Below, in pieces: positions 11,304-24,838 of a DNA stretch of 64,000 nucleotides. The position numbers and the translations under genes are program-made. The notes under the pieces were generated by a model. That model did no database searches. It was not told where the DNA came from and was given only the letters and a program-made list of their open reading frames with translations. Numbering within the stretch: position 1 is the first letter of the stretch; every line of letters begins with the position of its first letter. Source of the stretch: Branchiostoma floridae (taxonomy: Eukaryota > Chordata > Leptocardii > Amphioxiformes > Branchiostomatidae); contig NC_049997.1 of assembly GCF_000003815.2 (NCBI RefSeq), forward strand, positions 4,219,477 through 4,283,476. The letters run 5' to 3'.

Positions 11304-11583
11304 AATCTCCAAGCAGATCCTTCGGTAGCATAAGACAGTATCGANNNNNNNNNNNNNNNNNNNNNNNNNNNNNNNNNNNNNNNNNNNNNNNNNNNNNNNN
11401 NNNNNNNNNNNNNNNNNNNNNNNNNNNNNNNNNNNNNNNNNNNNNNNNNNNNNNNNNNNNNNNNNNNNNNNNNNNNNNNNNNNNNNNNNNNNNNNNNNNN
11501 NNNNNNNNNNNNNNNNNNNNNNNNNNNNNNNNNNNNNNNNNNNNNNNNNNNNCTTATGCTACCGTAGGATCTGCTTGGAGATT
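11304..11583. repeat. Inverted repeat surrounding an assembly gap
   Basis: The arm at 11304-11334 (ccaagcagatccttcggtag) is repeated in reverse complement at 11553-11583 (ctaccgtaggatctgcttgg). Between them, 11345-11552 is N. The gap therefore lies in the loop of a fold-back, a common cause of assembly failure. Confidence 0.8.
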
Positions 11584-13606
11584 ATCTGAATGCCACTGCT
11601 GGAATTATGCTGTCATCATGAGTATGAATAACCTTGCAAATGGATACAGTGCAGATTAAATCATTCGTTTCCCACCAACTATACGCTGGGACCAATTTCG
11701 ACATGATTTTGACTCACTAAAACAAGAACCAAATAAATGACCACCCCCTCCCCCCAAGCCTTACTAGGGCTATTAGCTTTTCCATAGATTGAGTTCAATA
11801 TGTTGTAGGAACATGATACAGATTCAGCTAATGTTCCAGGTCGGGTCCACCAGATGAAGAAATTGTTTCAAACCGAAATCTTTGGAACCTTTCAAGAAAG
11901 TATCACTTCTGTTGTTATCCACCAGACTTACTAAATGTATTTACAAGATTCTTGGGTGCTACTGTTTCATCTACATTTTTTTAAATCTACATTAAGAAAA
12001 CATGCTAGTCTTTCAACTTCTGAAGTCAAGATTAATACCAAACAACTTGACCATGTTTCCCCCTAGAAACAAGGATGTTGATTATTCTAACCTCATTGCT
12101 TTTAAACAAGTGACATTGCATGAAGTATCATAATGTATTATGTCTATAGCCAGGCATACTATGCTCAAAAAATACTGTTAGGTTAAGAACTGTACATTGC
12201 TTAAATGACTACAATCTGAAGCTATGTAGTTGACTGATTAACAAATCAGACAAATAGATAGTAGTATATGCATCAGTAATCTATTTCAATTTTGCTTTTG
12301 AATACAATGTGTATTTACAAATATAATTGTTACTCAAATTTGTTCCCTATTTCATACTGTTCCTTTCTCCCACATTGTTATATACCTGTAATTTGAATTG
12401 TCCTTAGAAAATATGAGCAATCATCAACGACTATGCTAATACATGCAGAGAATTTGTAAGGAGTGAAGAATAATTGTTTGACAGTCACAGTCATTATTTT
12501 GCCACTAAATCAGACAGATTTTGATCACGACCAAATGTGGTTACTAACCAGAGTCAGTTTCTTCTCAGCCATTAGTGCATTTACTGTTTCTTGGATAGAC
12601 AGGTGACATTGTTTCAATCCAACTTTCTTGGAATTCTGCTTCTGCTATATAATTGTGTCTTTGATACTTTAATGCTTGAAAGTTTATTTATCATTGATCA
12701 ACAGAACCCAAGCTGGCTGTCTGGCTTGGCAGGGAAAGGTGTGAAAGCTGTGAACTCACACATTGTTCTCCTCAGGTAGACTAGTACCCTGCTGTCAGGC
12801 ACTAAGTCAACAAATTAATTGGCCATATTGTTCCTCTATCCAAACAAAGAGATCACATTTCATGCTTGGAATGGCCAAAAGTTGCAATTTTGTCATCTTA
12901 TCTTTTCCTCAAAGGAGCAACCATATGCAATATTCTTATTGGTCGCAAAAGACATGCAGGGTAAGTAGACAAGTTGTACTTTAATGTTCAGGGGGTCCCG
13001 TGGTTGTGCATATTTCCACTTCCCTGTCAGGCTGCCATGAATATTTCACATCAGCCATTTTTGAACATATTTTGAGCATATTAAAGAATATCTGTATCAT
13101 AATCATACTAGTGGGGCTGGGACCACCTGAACATTAATTTCATTATAGAGTGCTCTTTGCTGAAAACATACATACCACATTTGTGTCAAAAATATGATCT
13201 GGGGTGTTGCGCCGAGGGCTTACAGGTGATAAAATTAAGCTGTGCTTATTATATTCATATTTTAATATCAGTGCACCTTTTGTGAAATCCATATGGTCTG
13301 AACATATGCTATGGGTCTGTAGTTCCACTTCCTGTTGAAAATTTTGAAAAATACCAACCCAGTAACTTTCTACAACACATCAATGTTGGTGGGTCAGTTA
13401 ATTAGCTAAAGGGGTGAAAAGTGTCTTAACTCACTGAGAATGTAATCCGCTGACAAGCAGCTGTATATATGTGTCTATTTGTGGTGGTCGGGGATCTAAG
13501 TTCTAAGCCTAAGGAGACAGGCCAGGTAGACAGCTCGGCCGTTTCCACAAACCCGCTGAGTAAGTGCCACGAATAGAGCTAGGAACGTGGCTTGTATTAC
13601 ATACAG
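11584..13606. other. No gene recognised
   Basis: AT-rich sequence without exon-like frames, RNA gene or clear repeat structure on either strand. Confidence 0.5.
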
Positions 13607-14077
13607 TAAGGCCACGTTGATTTGATTATATGGATGACATCCCCGCTCGCACCAATTTTCGGCCACTTCCAACAACAAAAAAAAGTTTTCGACCACACAA
13701 TAAATTGTGCAAAGCAGCTGTAAAATGAGCACAGATATTCCGTAGATTGAAAAAAAAGTATCAGAAAACAGATAACTAATGCCATATATAGAATGCCAAA
13801 ATGAATCTGAAGTCAAAGAATAAGATGTGAAAGGACGGAAAGAAAAAAAAATCTATTGTTGGTTGTCGGAGGTACTAGTACAGAAAATTCAGGTCCAGAG
13901 GATCATGGTATACCATACTATGTGTGTTAAGTCCTATGTTCAACCTTCCTGGCCACTTTGATTTCATACTGAAGGCAACTTGTTTTTTGGGCCAAACTTT
14001 TTTTTTATTCGCTCGCTCGCATCAGTTTTGGAGTTCCCGGATGATGTCATCCATATAATCAAATCAACATGGCCTAA
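13607..14077. mobile_element. Harbinger-type MITE, TSD TAA (second subfamily)
   Basis: Termini GGCCACGTTGATTTGATTAT (from 13610) and ATAATCAAATCAACATGGCC (to 14074) are flanked by TAA on both sides (13607-13609, 14075-14077). It shares its subterminal GGATGACATC with the element at 3501 but has a different terminal stretch. Confidence 0.75.
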
Positions 14078-14810
14078 GTACAAGACAAACAGACACTGTT
14101 GATATAGCCAAATAAAGATCTTTCTACCAGGAGAGGGGCAAACTATTGGCTGATGTTATCTTGACCTTCTTCAAGTATTATTCCCAATGACAACATATAC
14201 TAGTAAATATTTAGGATATCAAATGGGTTTTTAGTCTGAATTGCATGTTCTGTACAATTGAAAACATCAAAATATTTAAGTAATGATTAAACAGGTTAAT
14301 GTTGTAAATATAAGACTTATAATACAAACAACGAAAGCAAAGATCCCGACTGCCTATACCGTCACAGTGAACTGTTACCAGTTGAACAAGGTAAGGAAGT
14401 GAGCTTCTATACGTTCATAGTGAACAAAAATGGCATTTTTCAAAAGTGTATCGTTTAAGGACTTTAAGCAAACTCTTTGACAAGTAACCCAGAAAAACTA
14501 CCAAGTGATTGATGTGAGGTTATATTTACCATGTGTCTAAGCGCACACAAGACAACAATTACACCCAAAGGGCAAAGTTCATACAAATAGCTTCACCCAT
14601 CCCCGCTCCATGACTCATCGGTTAAAACAGGATACCACGTAATTGTTGTAAAAGGTTTAAAGGACTAAGAGAATTTCAAATCTATAGCTTAATTCAACCT
14701 AACGGCAAGTCATAGAACATCGTGCCAAGATGCTAACATACGTGGTAATCGGTAAGCATGATATCCTTGTTCTTTCATTGAGAAATCGCGCCATAGTAGT
14801 TGAAATTTAG

Positions 14811-14966
14811 GGGTCGTGTAGCGTAACCACAGGGTGTTTAGCCGGGGACCATGAGATCCTGTGTTCGAATCCGTTGATATTGTCTAGATCGTGCGCCCCT
14901 GGGAAAGGTACTATACATTTGATTAACTGAACCCAGGTGAAAATGAGTACATAGATACAACTAGAG
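14811..14966 (+). mobile_element. Degenerate tRNA-derived SINE
   Basis: A B-box-like word (tgttcgaatcc, about 14870) followed by gcgcccctgggaaagg, which parallels the 'gcccttgggaaaggcac' body of the intact SINE at 31046-31476. The A-box region is decayed. Confidence 0.5.
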
Positions 14967-14980
14967 TTCGGCGACCTCAT

Positions 14981-16052
14981 ACCTCCATGAAAATTTAGAG
15001 CTTTTGTAAATTTCATGCAAATGACTAAGACATTAACATAATGTATGCATGGTGTTGTTCATCATTGACAAACGTACACATGTCACAATTATAAGATTCC
15101 CATTATTAATCATAAAGCGGTTTTGCAATTTTTACATAAATTATGCAAATAAGTTCCTCATTACCATATTTAGTATCTGCTTATATTCCACCTATCATAA
15201 TTAACATGTGTTACATTTATTGAAGTCCAGTTATTGAAAACAATGGAATTATACAATTTCCTCATTAAGTATGCAAATTAAGTCCTCATTTGCATAACAT
15301 GTATATCATTATGAACATCTTTGCCTCAGGTACCCGCATGCCTAATATGATGCCAATCCGTCAATCCTTTCTGCAGTTATCCTCTTTGGAATGTATTGAC
15401 AAAGACGCCTCTGCAGTTCCTAAATTACATGTTAGGGGGCTGAAACTTGCTCCACTTTGTCATGACACTGAAAGCTATCTACCACCTAAATTTTAAAACC
15501 ATATCACGTCCAAGACAAGAGATACATAGAAAAAACTGCTATGATTGAATGTTGTCATTAATTATGCAAATTTGCTCCTATTTTGCATAATTAGTATTTC
15601 ATCTTGTACAACATTGTCCAAGGTACCAACATATTAAAAATCATGAAAATCCGTTGTTCCCTTCTTGAGTTATCCTCGTCAGAAGTTTTTGACAAAAATG
15701 CCCCTGCTATCCAAAAACTAGACGCTAGGGGGCCCAAACTTATGTCACTTCTTCCTGAGCACCAGAGCTATCTAATATTCAAAAATCGTGACCATAGCAT
15801 GTTCAGAACACCAAGATAGCAAAACCGGAAGTTGCGCTGCAGTACCAAGGGGAGCCGCTAGGGGGCCCAAAATCTAATCATTCCCAGCTTTCATCACACC
15901 TTACCAACACACCAAGTATGAAACCAATCCACCCAGCCGTTCTTGAGTTATCTTGTTTACACACAGACAGACACACAGACACACAGACAGACACACAGAC
16001 ACACAGACAAACGCGGGGTAAAATATAACCTCCATGACATTTCATGGAGGTA
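14981..16052. mobile_element. Dispersed repeat with TACCTCCATGAAA ends, copy 1
   Basis: About 1.07 kb, near-identical in order and content to 58009-59050. It starts tacctccatgaaa and ends tttcatggaggta, so the ends are inverted repeats. It carries an (ACAGAC)n tract at about 15960-16012 and repeated 'gctagggggcccaaa' words. Both full copies follow the same leader 'gttcggcgacctca'. No transposase is recognisable. Fragments lie at about 16855-17085, 19573-20190 and 50935-51295. Confidence 0.75.
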
Positions 16053-17233
16053 ATTAGAGGAAAGTTTGAACAGAATCACACATCGAGAAACAACCCACCA
16101 AACTCGAAAAGAGTAGGTATCACTTCCGGGTTGTTTAAACGTTACAGTCGGTGAGTCTGGTCTCCGAATTGACATTTTGAAAAGATGATAGTGACCTGTT
16201 TTTGTAAATCCTTCCACAAATGTGGTAAATCTCAAAGACATGATTAAATTTTACCTTGTTTGCACTCCGATACATATAGGGTTACCGACTGTGCAAAGTT
16301 CGGGGGACCCCTTCGGGTATTGAAAGTTACCCTGGCGTTAAGTTTACCGAAGGTTGGCCAACTTCTCTTGGGTTGAAAAGTAATCCGCTACCGGGGTCAT
16401 ATTTTGCCCTCGTTAGACCCTAGGGTTTGAGTTTGAGTTGGATTGGATTGGCCACCGGTTGCAAAAGATAACCCAGTCGGAATAGAGCCCCTTCTTTCCC
16501 GGAAACAGCTCTGCCAAAGATAAGGCGACCGAAAGATTGGATTACGGTGAGGGAAAAGGTTCATCGTCACGGTGTTTGATCAAAAAAGGTCGTCCAGAAG
16601 TTAAAACAGAGATCAGGTCAAACAGTCATTCACAGCACAACCCACACGATTTCCGTATCAACTAAAATTGGGGGAATCAAGTCGATCGGCAGTGGTTTTG
16701 TATGATAACTGCAATCTTTTGAAAATACTGCACTTAAAAATCACCGTCAGTTGACCGTGATTTTCCCTGAATATTTAATTACTAATCAAATATGATAACT
16801 ATAGTTCCACGATATCATGGTTTGAATCGCAGCACTTATTCACTGTCCCAGGGGCAGTCCAAAATCACAACTACAGCATGTCCAGAACACAAGAACACAG
16901 TACTTTAGCAAGCCGCTAGGGGGCCCATTATCGAACTTGTTCTTAGTTTACCTGACCCCTACCCACCTAGAAAATATCATCAGGATCCATCCAAGGCTTC
17001 TCAAGTTATGATTTACACACGCGCACAGACAGACAGACACACCCAAAATATAATCTTCTGGCAAAGGTAAAAGGCAAATATAAGAAGATACCTCTCGGAT
17101 TATAGCGGGGGTGAAGAGGACTATACGGAAAAAAAGTGAAAGGAGTTAGACAGGGGTTACTATATGCACAAATTTTGATTACCTAAAAAAACTTATTTAA
17201 CTTTTTTCAATGTCTTTCAAGTTTTTTTCTTAG
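16053..17233. other. No coding exon assigned; repeat fragment inside
   Basis: Contains a fragment of the TACCTCCATGAAA repeat family (about 16855-17085). The segment 16260-16600 is richer in G+C than its surroundings but has no recognisable exon. The signal-peptide exon(s) of the ependymin-related gene must lie here or further left; I could not identify them. Confidence 0.45.
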
Positions 17234-20200
17234 GCTCATATTCAACAATTGCAGACACTGTGGATGCCCCCACCCCCGGCCCTTGCTGTACACCGACGCA
17301 GTGGTCTGGCACTCTGCGTCTTATCAGTAGCTCAGTCAGTGGCGGGAGACTTTGTAAGTATTATTGTCACATTTTCCTAACTTGTTTTTCTCACGTTCTG
17401 CAGCTTAGACAAATGATATTAAAATTTTTGTACAGTTTAACTGCAGCTCCAAAAAAGCTGCTAGGGGGTCCAAATTAACATCGCTTACTCTTTACCAAAA
17501 CACAGACTACTGTACAGCATGTATAGACATGACACAAAATATCAAAACCGAAAGTTGAGCTACAGTAATATAGAAAAACAGGCGACAGTACAATTCCTGA
17601 CAAACACTCTAATTCCGAAAAACCTTAATAATTTCAAAATAGATTGAACAGATGAATTAGTATTTGTAGGTATGATATATCAAAGGATGGTAAATATGCA
17701 GGTTGCAATTAGATTTCTCTACAATAAAAGTCTTCATAATTCTGGCAGAATCCGCAGAATTCTGCAGAATTGGCCTTCTTTACGGAGACATCTAATTGCC
17801 ACTTACATATTCATCATCCATTGATATATCATACCTACAAATATTAATTCATCTGTTCAATCCATTTTGAAATAAATCAAGGTTTTACGTAATTAAACTG
17901 TTCATCCGCAATTATACTCTTGTCTGTTAAAGTCATCATCAAATTGATCTTCTTTTATCCACCTACCTACTATCATGAGGAACTATCCACGATATTCTGT
18001 TGATCTTTCAGCGACAACGAACCAGACCATGCAGTACTACTATGATTACGAAAATATGAAAGTAGCAACGGTGGGAGAAGGTTTCAGAATTGTTGATGAC
18101 TTCAACAAGGTTTGTTTCCCTATTTTTCTGTGTTTTGGAACTCTAGTAGCCTTGGAGGTGAGTTACAATTGCAGTATTTACATAAGAAACTAGCATATAC
18201 TTTATTACACAACACATACATCTTATGCAGGTGAGTGGCCTTAAATGTTGACCTTTGACCACAATACATTACGACTGCACATGAGCAACTGAAACTTTGA
18301 GATGACCTTTAAATGTTCATTTGTTTTGAAGAACTGGTCGCCATTCCACCACTATGCCCGCGGCAGATTATCTATTACTTAATACGTCATAAGTTAAAAT
18401 TCAATTTCTTTTATTATCAGATGTACATTGTAATGGACACTGTAAAACACAGCACGTTACTCTCAAAGCAGAGGTTGATGGAGGAAAATCGTGATCTTTT
18501 TCTTATATGCTTGAAGAGTAACAACATGTCACTGTATAGGGGTAATTCAACATCTTCTGATCATGAATTTTATCTTCTGTTGTTCATACAGATGGTAAAA
18601 TATTCCATATTTTACGGCACGTGTACAACCAGCAGTTTGTTGAAACCACTTCTGAACTGCGTACCAGGTGAGTCAAACAGAAAAGTAAAGTATTAGAAAG
18701 GCGTAATTTCATTTTCTTCTAATTGTTATCAAAGCCATACCGCACAGCAGGTATTTAACATTCAGTTGAATACTAGAAGATGATTGTCATAAAAAAGGCT
18801 TGTGTTTTGAATGAGTTTATAAGGTTGCTGTTACCGCATTTCGTTTATATTGCAATACGTAGATTTGCCTGGCATTGTTTCAGCAGTGTTATTGCTAACT
18901 GACAAAATGGCTGGCATTACTTTGCTTCGCATCTACGTGTCGCTTCTGCAGCGGCCATTGGACGAATACGATTCCAAAACATAATTTAGTTTGTCTCCCC
19001 GTCATCACGAATTATGACATCATGCATATAAGATTATGTATTAGAAAAAAATGTATATGAAGTATGAATCAAGATTAGGCGAGGGGGATACAAGATAAGT
19101 CACTTGTGGGACCGCATTGATCCTACTGCAGCGACACCTACATTCAGTTATAAGTAGAACAGGTATTGATGAAGAAAATATACCGCAGATTGTGTTTGAA
19201 GACACCTAATGCTCTAGATGTTGAAGTATAAGTGGGGTTAGTCTTCGGAACTGACAATAACACTTTATGTTTTACAGCAAATGTCTCTTTTGTTGGTTCA
19301 TTCCAATATGGCGGCCCGCAGGGATTTCAAGTAAACGAGTATTTTGACGGCGCTTTCGGACCTAACACCACGAGGAGGAATGCTTACACAACTGATAGCT
19401 GTATTCCAGTTCGGGAGATCTTAGTTAGCACAGGACAAGGTCAGTTTTTGACTCTTTCAAGCCTCTACAAGATACAAACCGATAGGAGGAACGTCCACAA
19501 AATTTACCCGTAATATTTAAGAACGTTCTTTTGTAGGAAGCTTTAAAAAAATTCATGTTCATGCTTTTTGAAATCAAGTTCGGAGACCTTATACCTCCAT
19601 ATGCCGTTTGTCTTAAATGAATTTCACATCTGCATAATCTATATTTGAGTGAATGAGTGAGAATCTATGCTTACTTATGTACACCTTTCACTAGCTTACA
19701 CAGGTTACGATGTTGACAGTCTAATCATTTACTACATGTACTAAGAAGAATTTGGACACTTTGACGTCAATTATGCAAATTAGGGACTTGTTACATAATA
19801 AGTACTTGCTTATATTCTACCTGCGACAATTTAAATATGTTACATGTATTTGAGTCCTATATTGGAAATAACTGTTAATATAAGTATGCAAATTATTTCC
19901 AAATTTGCATAATTTGCACTTCATCAATAATCTCTCCCACAGGTACATATACCAAATATAATGGAAATCCATCATTCCGTAATGCTCTTTGGAAGATTTT
20001 GACAAAAATGCTCCTGCAGTTCTAGGGCAAGCTGCTAGAGGGCCCAAACATACACCACTTCTTCCTTACATCACAAGCTACCTGCCACCAAAAATCAAAA
20101 CCATCGCATGTCCATTTAAAGAGATTTAAAAAAAATGACGATACACACACACAGACACACCAAAAACAATACCTCCATCTTTCATGGAGCCTGTTGGAAA

Positions 20201-23200
20201 GTTCTCTAGCCCGTTTATGTTTTTAATCAATTCTACTAAGATATTACCTTAATCAGTTATAATACATTTGCTCACGTTTTAAAACAAAATAGAGGGATAA
20301 AATTCATTTCCTTTATGCATTTTTAAGTAAAATCTTGATTTGCTTATGTCACAGCTCCGGTAGTCGTCTCCGAGGAGTTTGTCGACATTGTTCCATCTAT
20401 TGAGGACCCTTCCGTGTTCGATATACCCAGTCCACCCTGCCCAAATGTCACAGATGTAGACAGTGCTGCGGTAAGTACATTACTACTGGGTGCCTTTGGT
20501 TGTATGAACATTACCGATACAAAAGTGCGGATTTTTCTTTCATACTTTTGTTCATTGCGAAGTTTCAAAGTAGGAAAGATTGTTTTGTCTTTGAAGATTA
20601 AAACCACTGTTACAGAATACTATGCTTATATGTAACAACAGCCATGTTGTTTGGAAATACTTTAGAAAACCATATCTTATGTGTTTGCATGCACGGGAAT
20701 GTATGTATATAATATGTTTGCATGGGAATAAGTAGATATATATTTATCCGTTCCAACAGGAAAGTTCGACCACAGAAACGACAACTGGTCAAGGAACATT
20801 CGAAGACCAAACCGGTAAGAACTCCTCATTATCTTAACTTCAATGTGTTGATTTTTATTTTGACATTTCAGTTTACTTTCAATACTTCTGATGTTATACT
20901 TGACACTTATGTTGACCGATGTTTTTTTTTAATTGTTCTGTAATCTTAAATGAAATCCAGGAAGACTGGATTTTGTAGGGTCTATTGGAGATCGAAATAA
21001 ACAAACAAGAACACAATTGATTCATGAACGACCCATGAAACCTGTCCCTAAACCTAATGTTGTTTATATCTTTCACGTTTTCTTGTTAGGGACATACTCA
21101 ACAACTACAGACCCTCTGGATGACTCCACACCAGGCCCGTGTTGCGCACCGAAGCAGTGGTCTGGCACCATGCGTATTACCAGTAGCTCCGTTATTGACG
21201 GGAAACTTAGTAAGTTTTAATTTTACATTCCATTAGTTACTACCAATTTTCTTCCAACAGTGACTGTTTTAAAGGTAAGGTATATACGTCCACATTGTCG
21301 ATGTCTGACAGCACATCTTGATCACGGAGAATGACCTAGTCTCGATCTCGCGAGAGAACACGATACTAGGTCAGGCTTGTGTAGGTCATCTGCCCCCTCG
21401 GCCACCTTGCGGAGTAGGGGTAGGTAGGACTTGGGGAGCTCCTTTAATATTTCCTGAAGTTACACGAAAAAGGGAAATGTACCATTCTAGTAATGACAGA
21501 GGGGATGACGAAATATGTATTTCTAGTATTTTGTTTTTATCTCTAACGGTGAGCTTGAATGGTGAGCATGTTGATGTTTTGCCCCAAACATCTTGTTAGA
21601 TCTTATGTGAAGGGCAAGTCTAGCTTTTTTTGACGACGCCCAAGGGGCGAGCCTTTTTTAATTGCATTTGCATGTGCATTTGCACGAACTTTTGGTCAAT
21701 ATCCTCGCATACGTAGTTTCCCTGTATGGGGTTTATGAACATACCTGTCCGTCAAAAGTACTATATGGGGATCTCAGCAAATCTGTTACTGAAAAGGAGG
21801 CTGTGAGTGCTTTGTTTTGTTTTGACGTGTACGCCTACCTTATTTGTAGCACATAGCAGTATAGATTAACCAAAAGGAGTAAAGACTACTTAATATGAAC
21901 GTATTTCACAAAGGACAACAGACTAAATGTAAACTCTGTTGATCTTACAGCGACAACGAACCAGACCATGCAGTACTACTATGATTACAACAATATGAAA
22001 GTAGCATCGGTGGGAGAGGACTTCAGAATTGTTGAAGACTACAACAAGGTTCAATTCTCTTCATCTTTTAACTCTAGCTATAGTAAACGTGAATGGTTAT
22101 TGCTCATTTGAGGCACACGCATACGTAGTTAGACGGCAATGTTCAAACAATTTCATTCAGTCTATCGGGTGTTATTTAGTGGGTAAAGGACATTGAACTT
22201 TGACTTTTGACCATAATGCATCACGACTGTGAATGCGCACTCGGACCTGTGAGATGGCTTGTTGGCTTATAATGTCCGCCATCTTTGAATCCTTTCTACC
22301 CCCCATTATGGTGGTGACGCAGCATCTGAATTACTTCATTTCTTTGTTGTCATAAAACTTCGACTGAGCGGTAGAGATTTATACCCGGGAATATGATATA
22401 TTTTACCAAATTGTGCCTTTTTTCACCCATATAGATGGTGCAATATTCCATGTTTACAAGCACGTGTACAACCAGCAACTTGACCCAGCCTTTGCTGAAC
22501 TGTGTACCAGGTGAGACGAAAAGGAATTAGAAATGGCATCAAAAGCCACACAGCAAGCAATATTGGATGCTAAGAAAGAAAATAATGTCTGTTATGAATA
22601 TTCATTGCTGCAAGAGGATTTTGTTTTGCATATTTTGTATTAGGTTGGCAGATTTAATCGCTATCCTGCCAATTTTGGTTGATGTCAGAATATCTGCTTT
22701 CCTTGCGTTAATTCGTACTGCATCTAGGTGGCGCTGTGATGACACTGATGCAGTCCTAAACGTAACATAGCTTGCAATTACTGTATTGTTTTCAGTCTGG
22801 ATTAAAAAATCCACACCAGTCATGAACTGTGATCAGGCGAGAAAGATAGTTTAAGACGAGTCACGTTTTGGAACGGATTTTTGATGCAATGTCACATACC
22901 TGTAGTTAGAAGCAGAACAAGCGAGTATTCGCGAAAATGGTCTTTATCTGGTTGTATTTGAAAAAAACATAATATTCGGAAGATGAAGCAGATTTCTGAT
23001 TATTCAATTGGTCCTTGAAACTGACAATAACACCGTAACATTCACAGCAAAGGCCGCTTTTGTCGGTTCTTACCAATATGGCGGACCACAGGGATTTTAT
23101 GTAAACGAGTACTTTGACGACACATTCGGACCTAACACCACAAGGAGGAATTCTTACACCGCTGACGGCTGTATTGCAGTTCTGGAGACCTTAGTAGCTA

Positions 23201-24838
23201 CAGGACCAGGTTAGTTAAGAAAGAAATGCACCTTGGTAACATTAACAATATTTCAAAAGTCTGTACGATAACCTATAGAATAAAATCTACTAATAACAAG
23301 ATTGACGTCTACCAACAATAACCAAACATTTAAGAACATTTTGCACTGAATATGATCAAGTTACCCATGTAATTCGTCCAGACACACCTGTATATGGTAT
23401 CCCTCCTTGTGCAATAGTGCTAGACCGTAGAAACACTAGTCCTAGTTTCTTAGTATTTGTATTTGACAATTGTTCTATTGTTGTTGTTTTTCAATTAAAA
23501 AAAATTGTAGGGGGCTTTTGTCAAAGTTACAATAATGTATTCACTTTTCTTTCTAGACATTTTGCAACAAATCTACTCATTTGTTACCATAATCAGTAAC
23601 GATAGATATGCTTAGATGTCAGAAACAGAGGCTAAAAATCATTTCGATTAACCTTCTTTTTTTTGCATACCACAGCTCCTTTGGTTGTCACTATTGAATT
23701 CGTGGACATTGTCCCGTCTATTGAGGACCCTTCAGTGTTTGATATAACCAGTCCACCGTGCCCAACTGTAAGCTCAGGTAAGTTAAGGCTGTGACATAAT
23801 AACATAAAACATAATATATCCTTATGGTATCATTGATGACAATATTACTCCGAGTGGGTACCCTAAAAGAGATCCGAGCCGAAAAATAAACGGCTGCATG
23901 GACGCGTGTTTCTAGCGTTGAGAAATTCCCTTTACGCCATCGGAACTTATCTCAAAAGTTAGATTGGTGAAAGCTTGTTTGTAACTGAAGATATTAGCAG
24001 TTAAAGTTTTGCAGCCGCGCGCTAGGTCGGAGGTACACAGTCCTGAGTTCTGAGTGGTGCGGTTGTAGCCTATAAGTGAAAAAGTGCCTTTTGTGGGGAT
24101 TGATTAATCGTAGTTTGTGATTGCTATAAAAAAAGAACCAGTGTCTATTTGACGTTGGCAATTTTTTCGCACGATATAGGGTAAATGTGCTCAACATAGA
24201 ATGAAAAATCTGCTAAAAGTTTTCGTAGCTTCATTATGAACGCACCCATGTAAACCACGAATTATAACATAGAAGTCTATGGGAAGAAGAAACTCATCAT
24301 TGAGACCTTGTTAATTACACATCGATGGCAACCACAAAGTGATTTTCGTATAGTTCAAAAATTCCGACCAAACAAAGCTACCGCAAAGAGAGCAAACATA
24401 ATTAAGTTTTAAAAAATACATTGTAAACGTACCAAGGTCGTAGAATGAAAAAAAAATCAATTTTGAAGACAAAATAGAAGATGAGAAAGAACAATATTGA
24501 AGAATAACGGTCTTGTTTAGTGAATTGCTGAACCCTTCTGTCCACTTAATGTCTGATTTTATAAGGATTGGTCCTTTGTTTCTACTAGGATAAAACATTT
24601 TTTTAGGAATTCACTTCCTTGTGGACTCACTCAAGGGATTTGACAAACAATAATCTTTTTTGTCTTCATACTGCTTGAGTAATAATGTTTTCTTTTTATT
24701 ATATATTTTCCAGGACATGTCAATACGGCGATGATCCATCTCTGCTTAGTGGTCCTGCTCTGCCTTGTCTGGACAGTTTTAGAGCGAAGTCCATTGCTAC
24801 CTTATACAGGCTTTTCTTTGACGTCATACTTATTATAA
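17234..24838 (+). CDS. Tandem two-domain ependymin-related protein (EPDR1-like), 5' end missing
   Basis: Ependymin-family proteins are secreted or lysosomal lipid/Ca-binding glycoproteins. Exons: 17234-17353, 18012-18109, 18592-18667, 19278-19439, 20355-20470 (domain 1); 20760-20814 (Ser/Thr linker); 21090-21209, 21951-22048, 22435-22510, 23048-23209, 23676-23777 (domain 2); 24714-24838. All phases agree, giving 435 visible residues. Each domain shows the EPDR1 signature: PCC-x-P-x-QWSG, QTMQYYYDY, YQYGGPQGF-V-NEYF, a D-x-C-I-x-V segment and IEDPSVFD. Sites NQT and NTT could be glycosylated. The two domains use exons of identical length (120, 98, 76, 162), so one arose from the other. The last exon adds a hydrophobic helix (IHLCLVVLLCLVWTVL), unusual for this family, suggesting a membrane or GPI anchor; its final 11 codons and stop lie in a MITE. 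The first exon seen opens in phase 1, so leader exon(s) are unassigned. Confidence 0.8.
19040..19170 (+). mobile_element. Penelope-like C-terminal remnant, domain-1 intron
   Basis: The plus strand encodes RRGGYKISHLWDRI and a stop at about 19150, matching the Penelope-like C-terminus seen at 5.4, 30.2 and 44.2 kb. It lies in the intron between the third and fourth exons of ependymin domain 1. Confidence 0.6.
19573..20190. mobile_element. Fragment of TACCTCCATGAAA repeat family
   Basis: Begins 'gttcggagaccttatacctccat' and ends 'acctccatctttcatggag', matching both ends of the full copies at 15 and 58 kb with a shortened middle. Intronic, between 19439 and 20355. Confidence 0.65.
22795..22920 (+). 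mobile_element. Decayed Penelope-like C-terminal remnant, domain-2 intron
   Basis: Contains a decayed 'IKKSTPVMN' followed by gaaagatagtttaagacgag and cacgttttggaacg, lining up with the intact [23 protein letters not shown] coding segment at 30.1 kb. It lies in the equivalent intron of ependymin domain 2. Confidence 0.45.

Noticed and set aside
14730-14751. Possible first exon of the ependymin-related gene (ATG ... ATCG|gtaagc, phase 1)
   Set aside because: Phase fits but seven residues cannot be a signal peptide and there is no other support.
15290-15819. Similar short peptides at 15.3, 15.6 and 58.3 kb suggesting a gene family
   Set aside because: They are translations of the TACCTCCATGAAA dispersed repeat; similarity is at DNA level and frames are short.
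18313-18696. 127-codon plus-strand frame
   Set aside because: Only its last part (from 18592) is an ependymin exon; the rest has no counterpart in domain 2. The acceptor at 18420 was considered and not supported.
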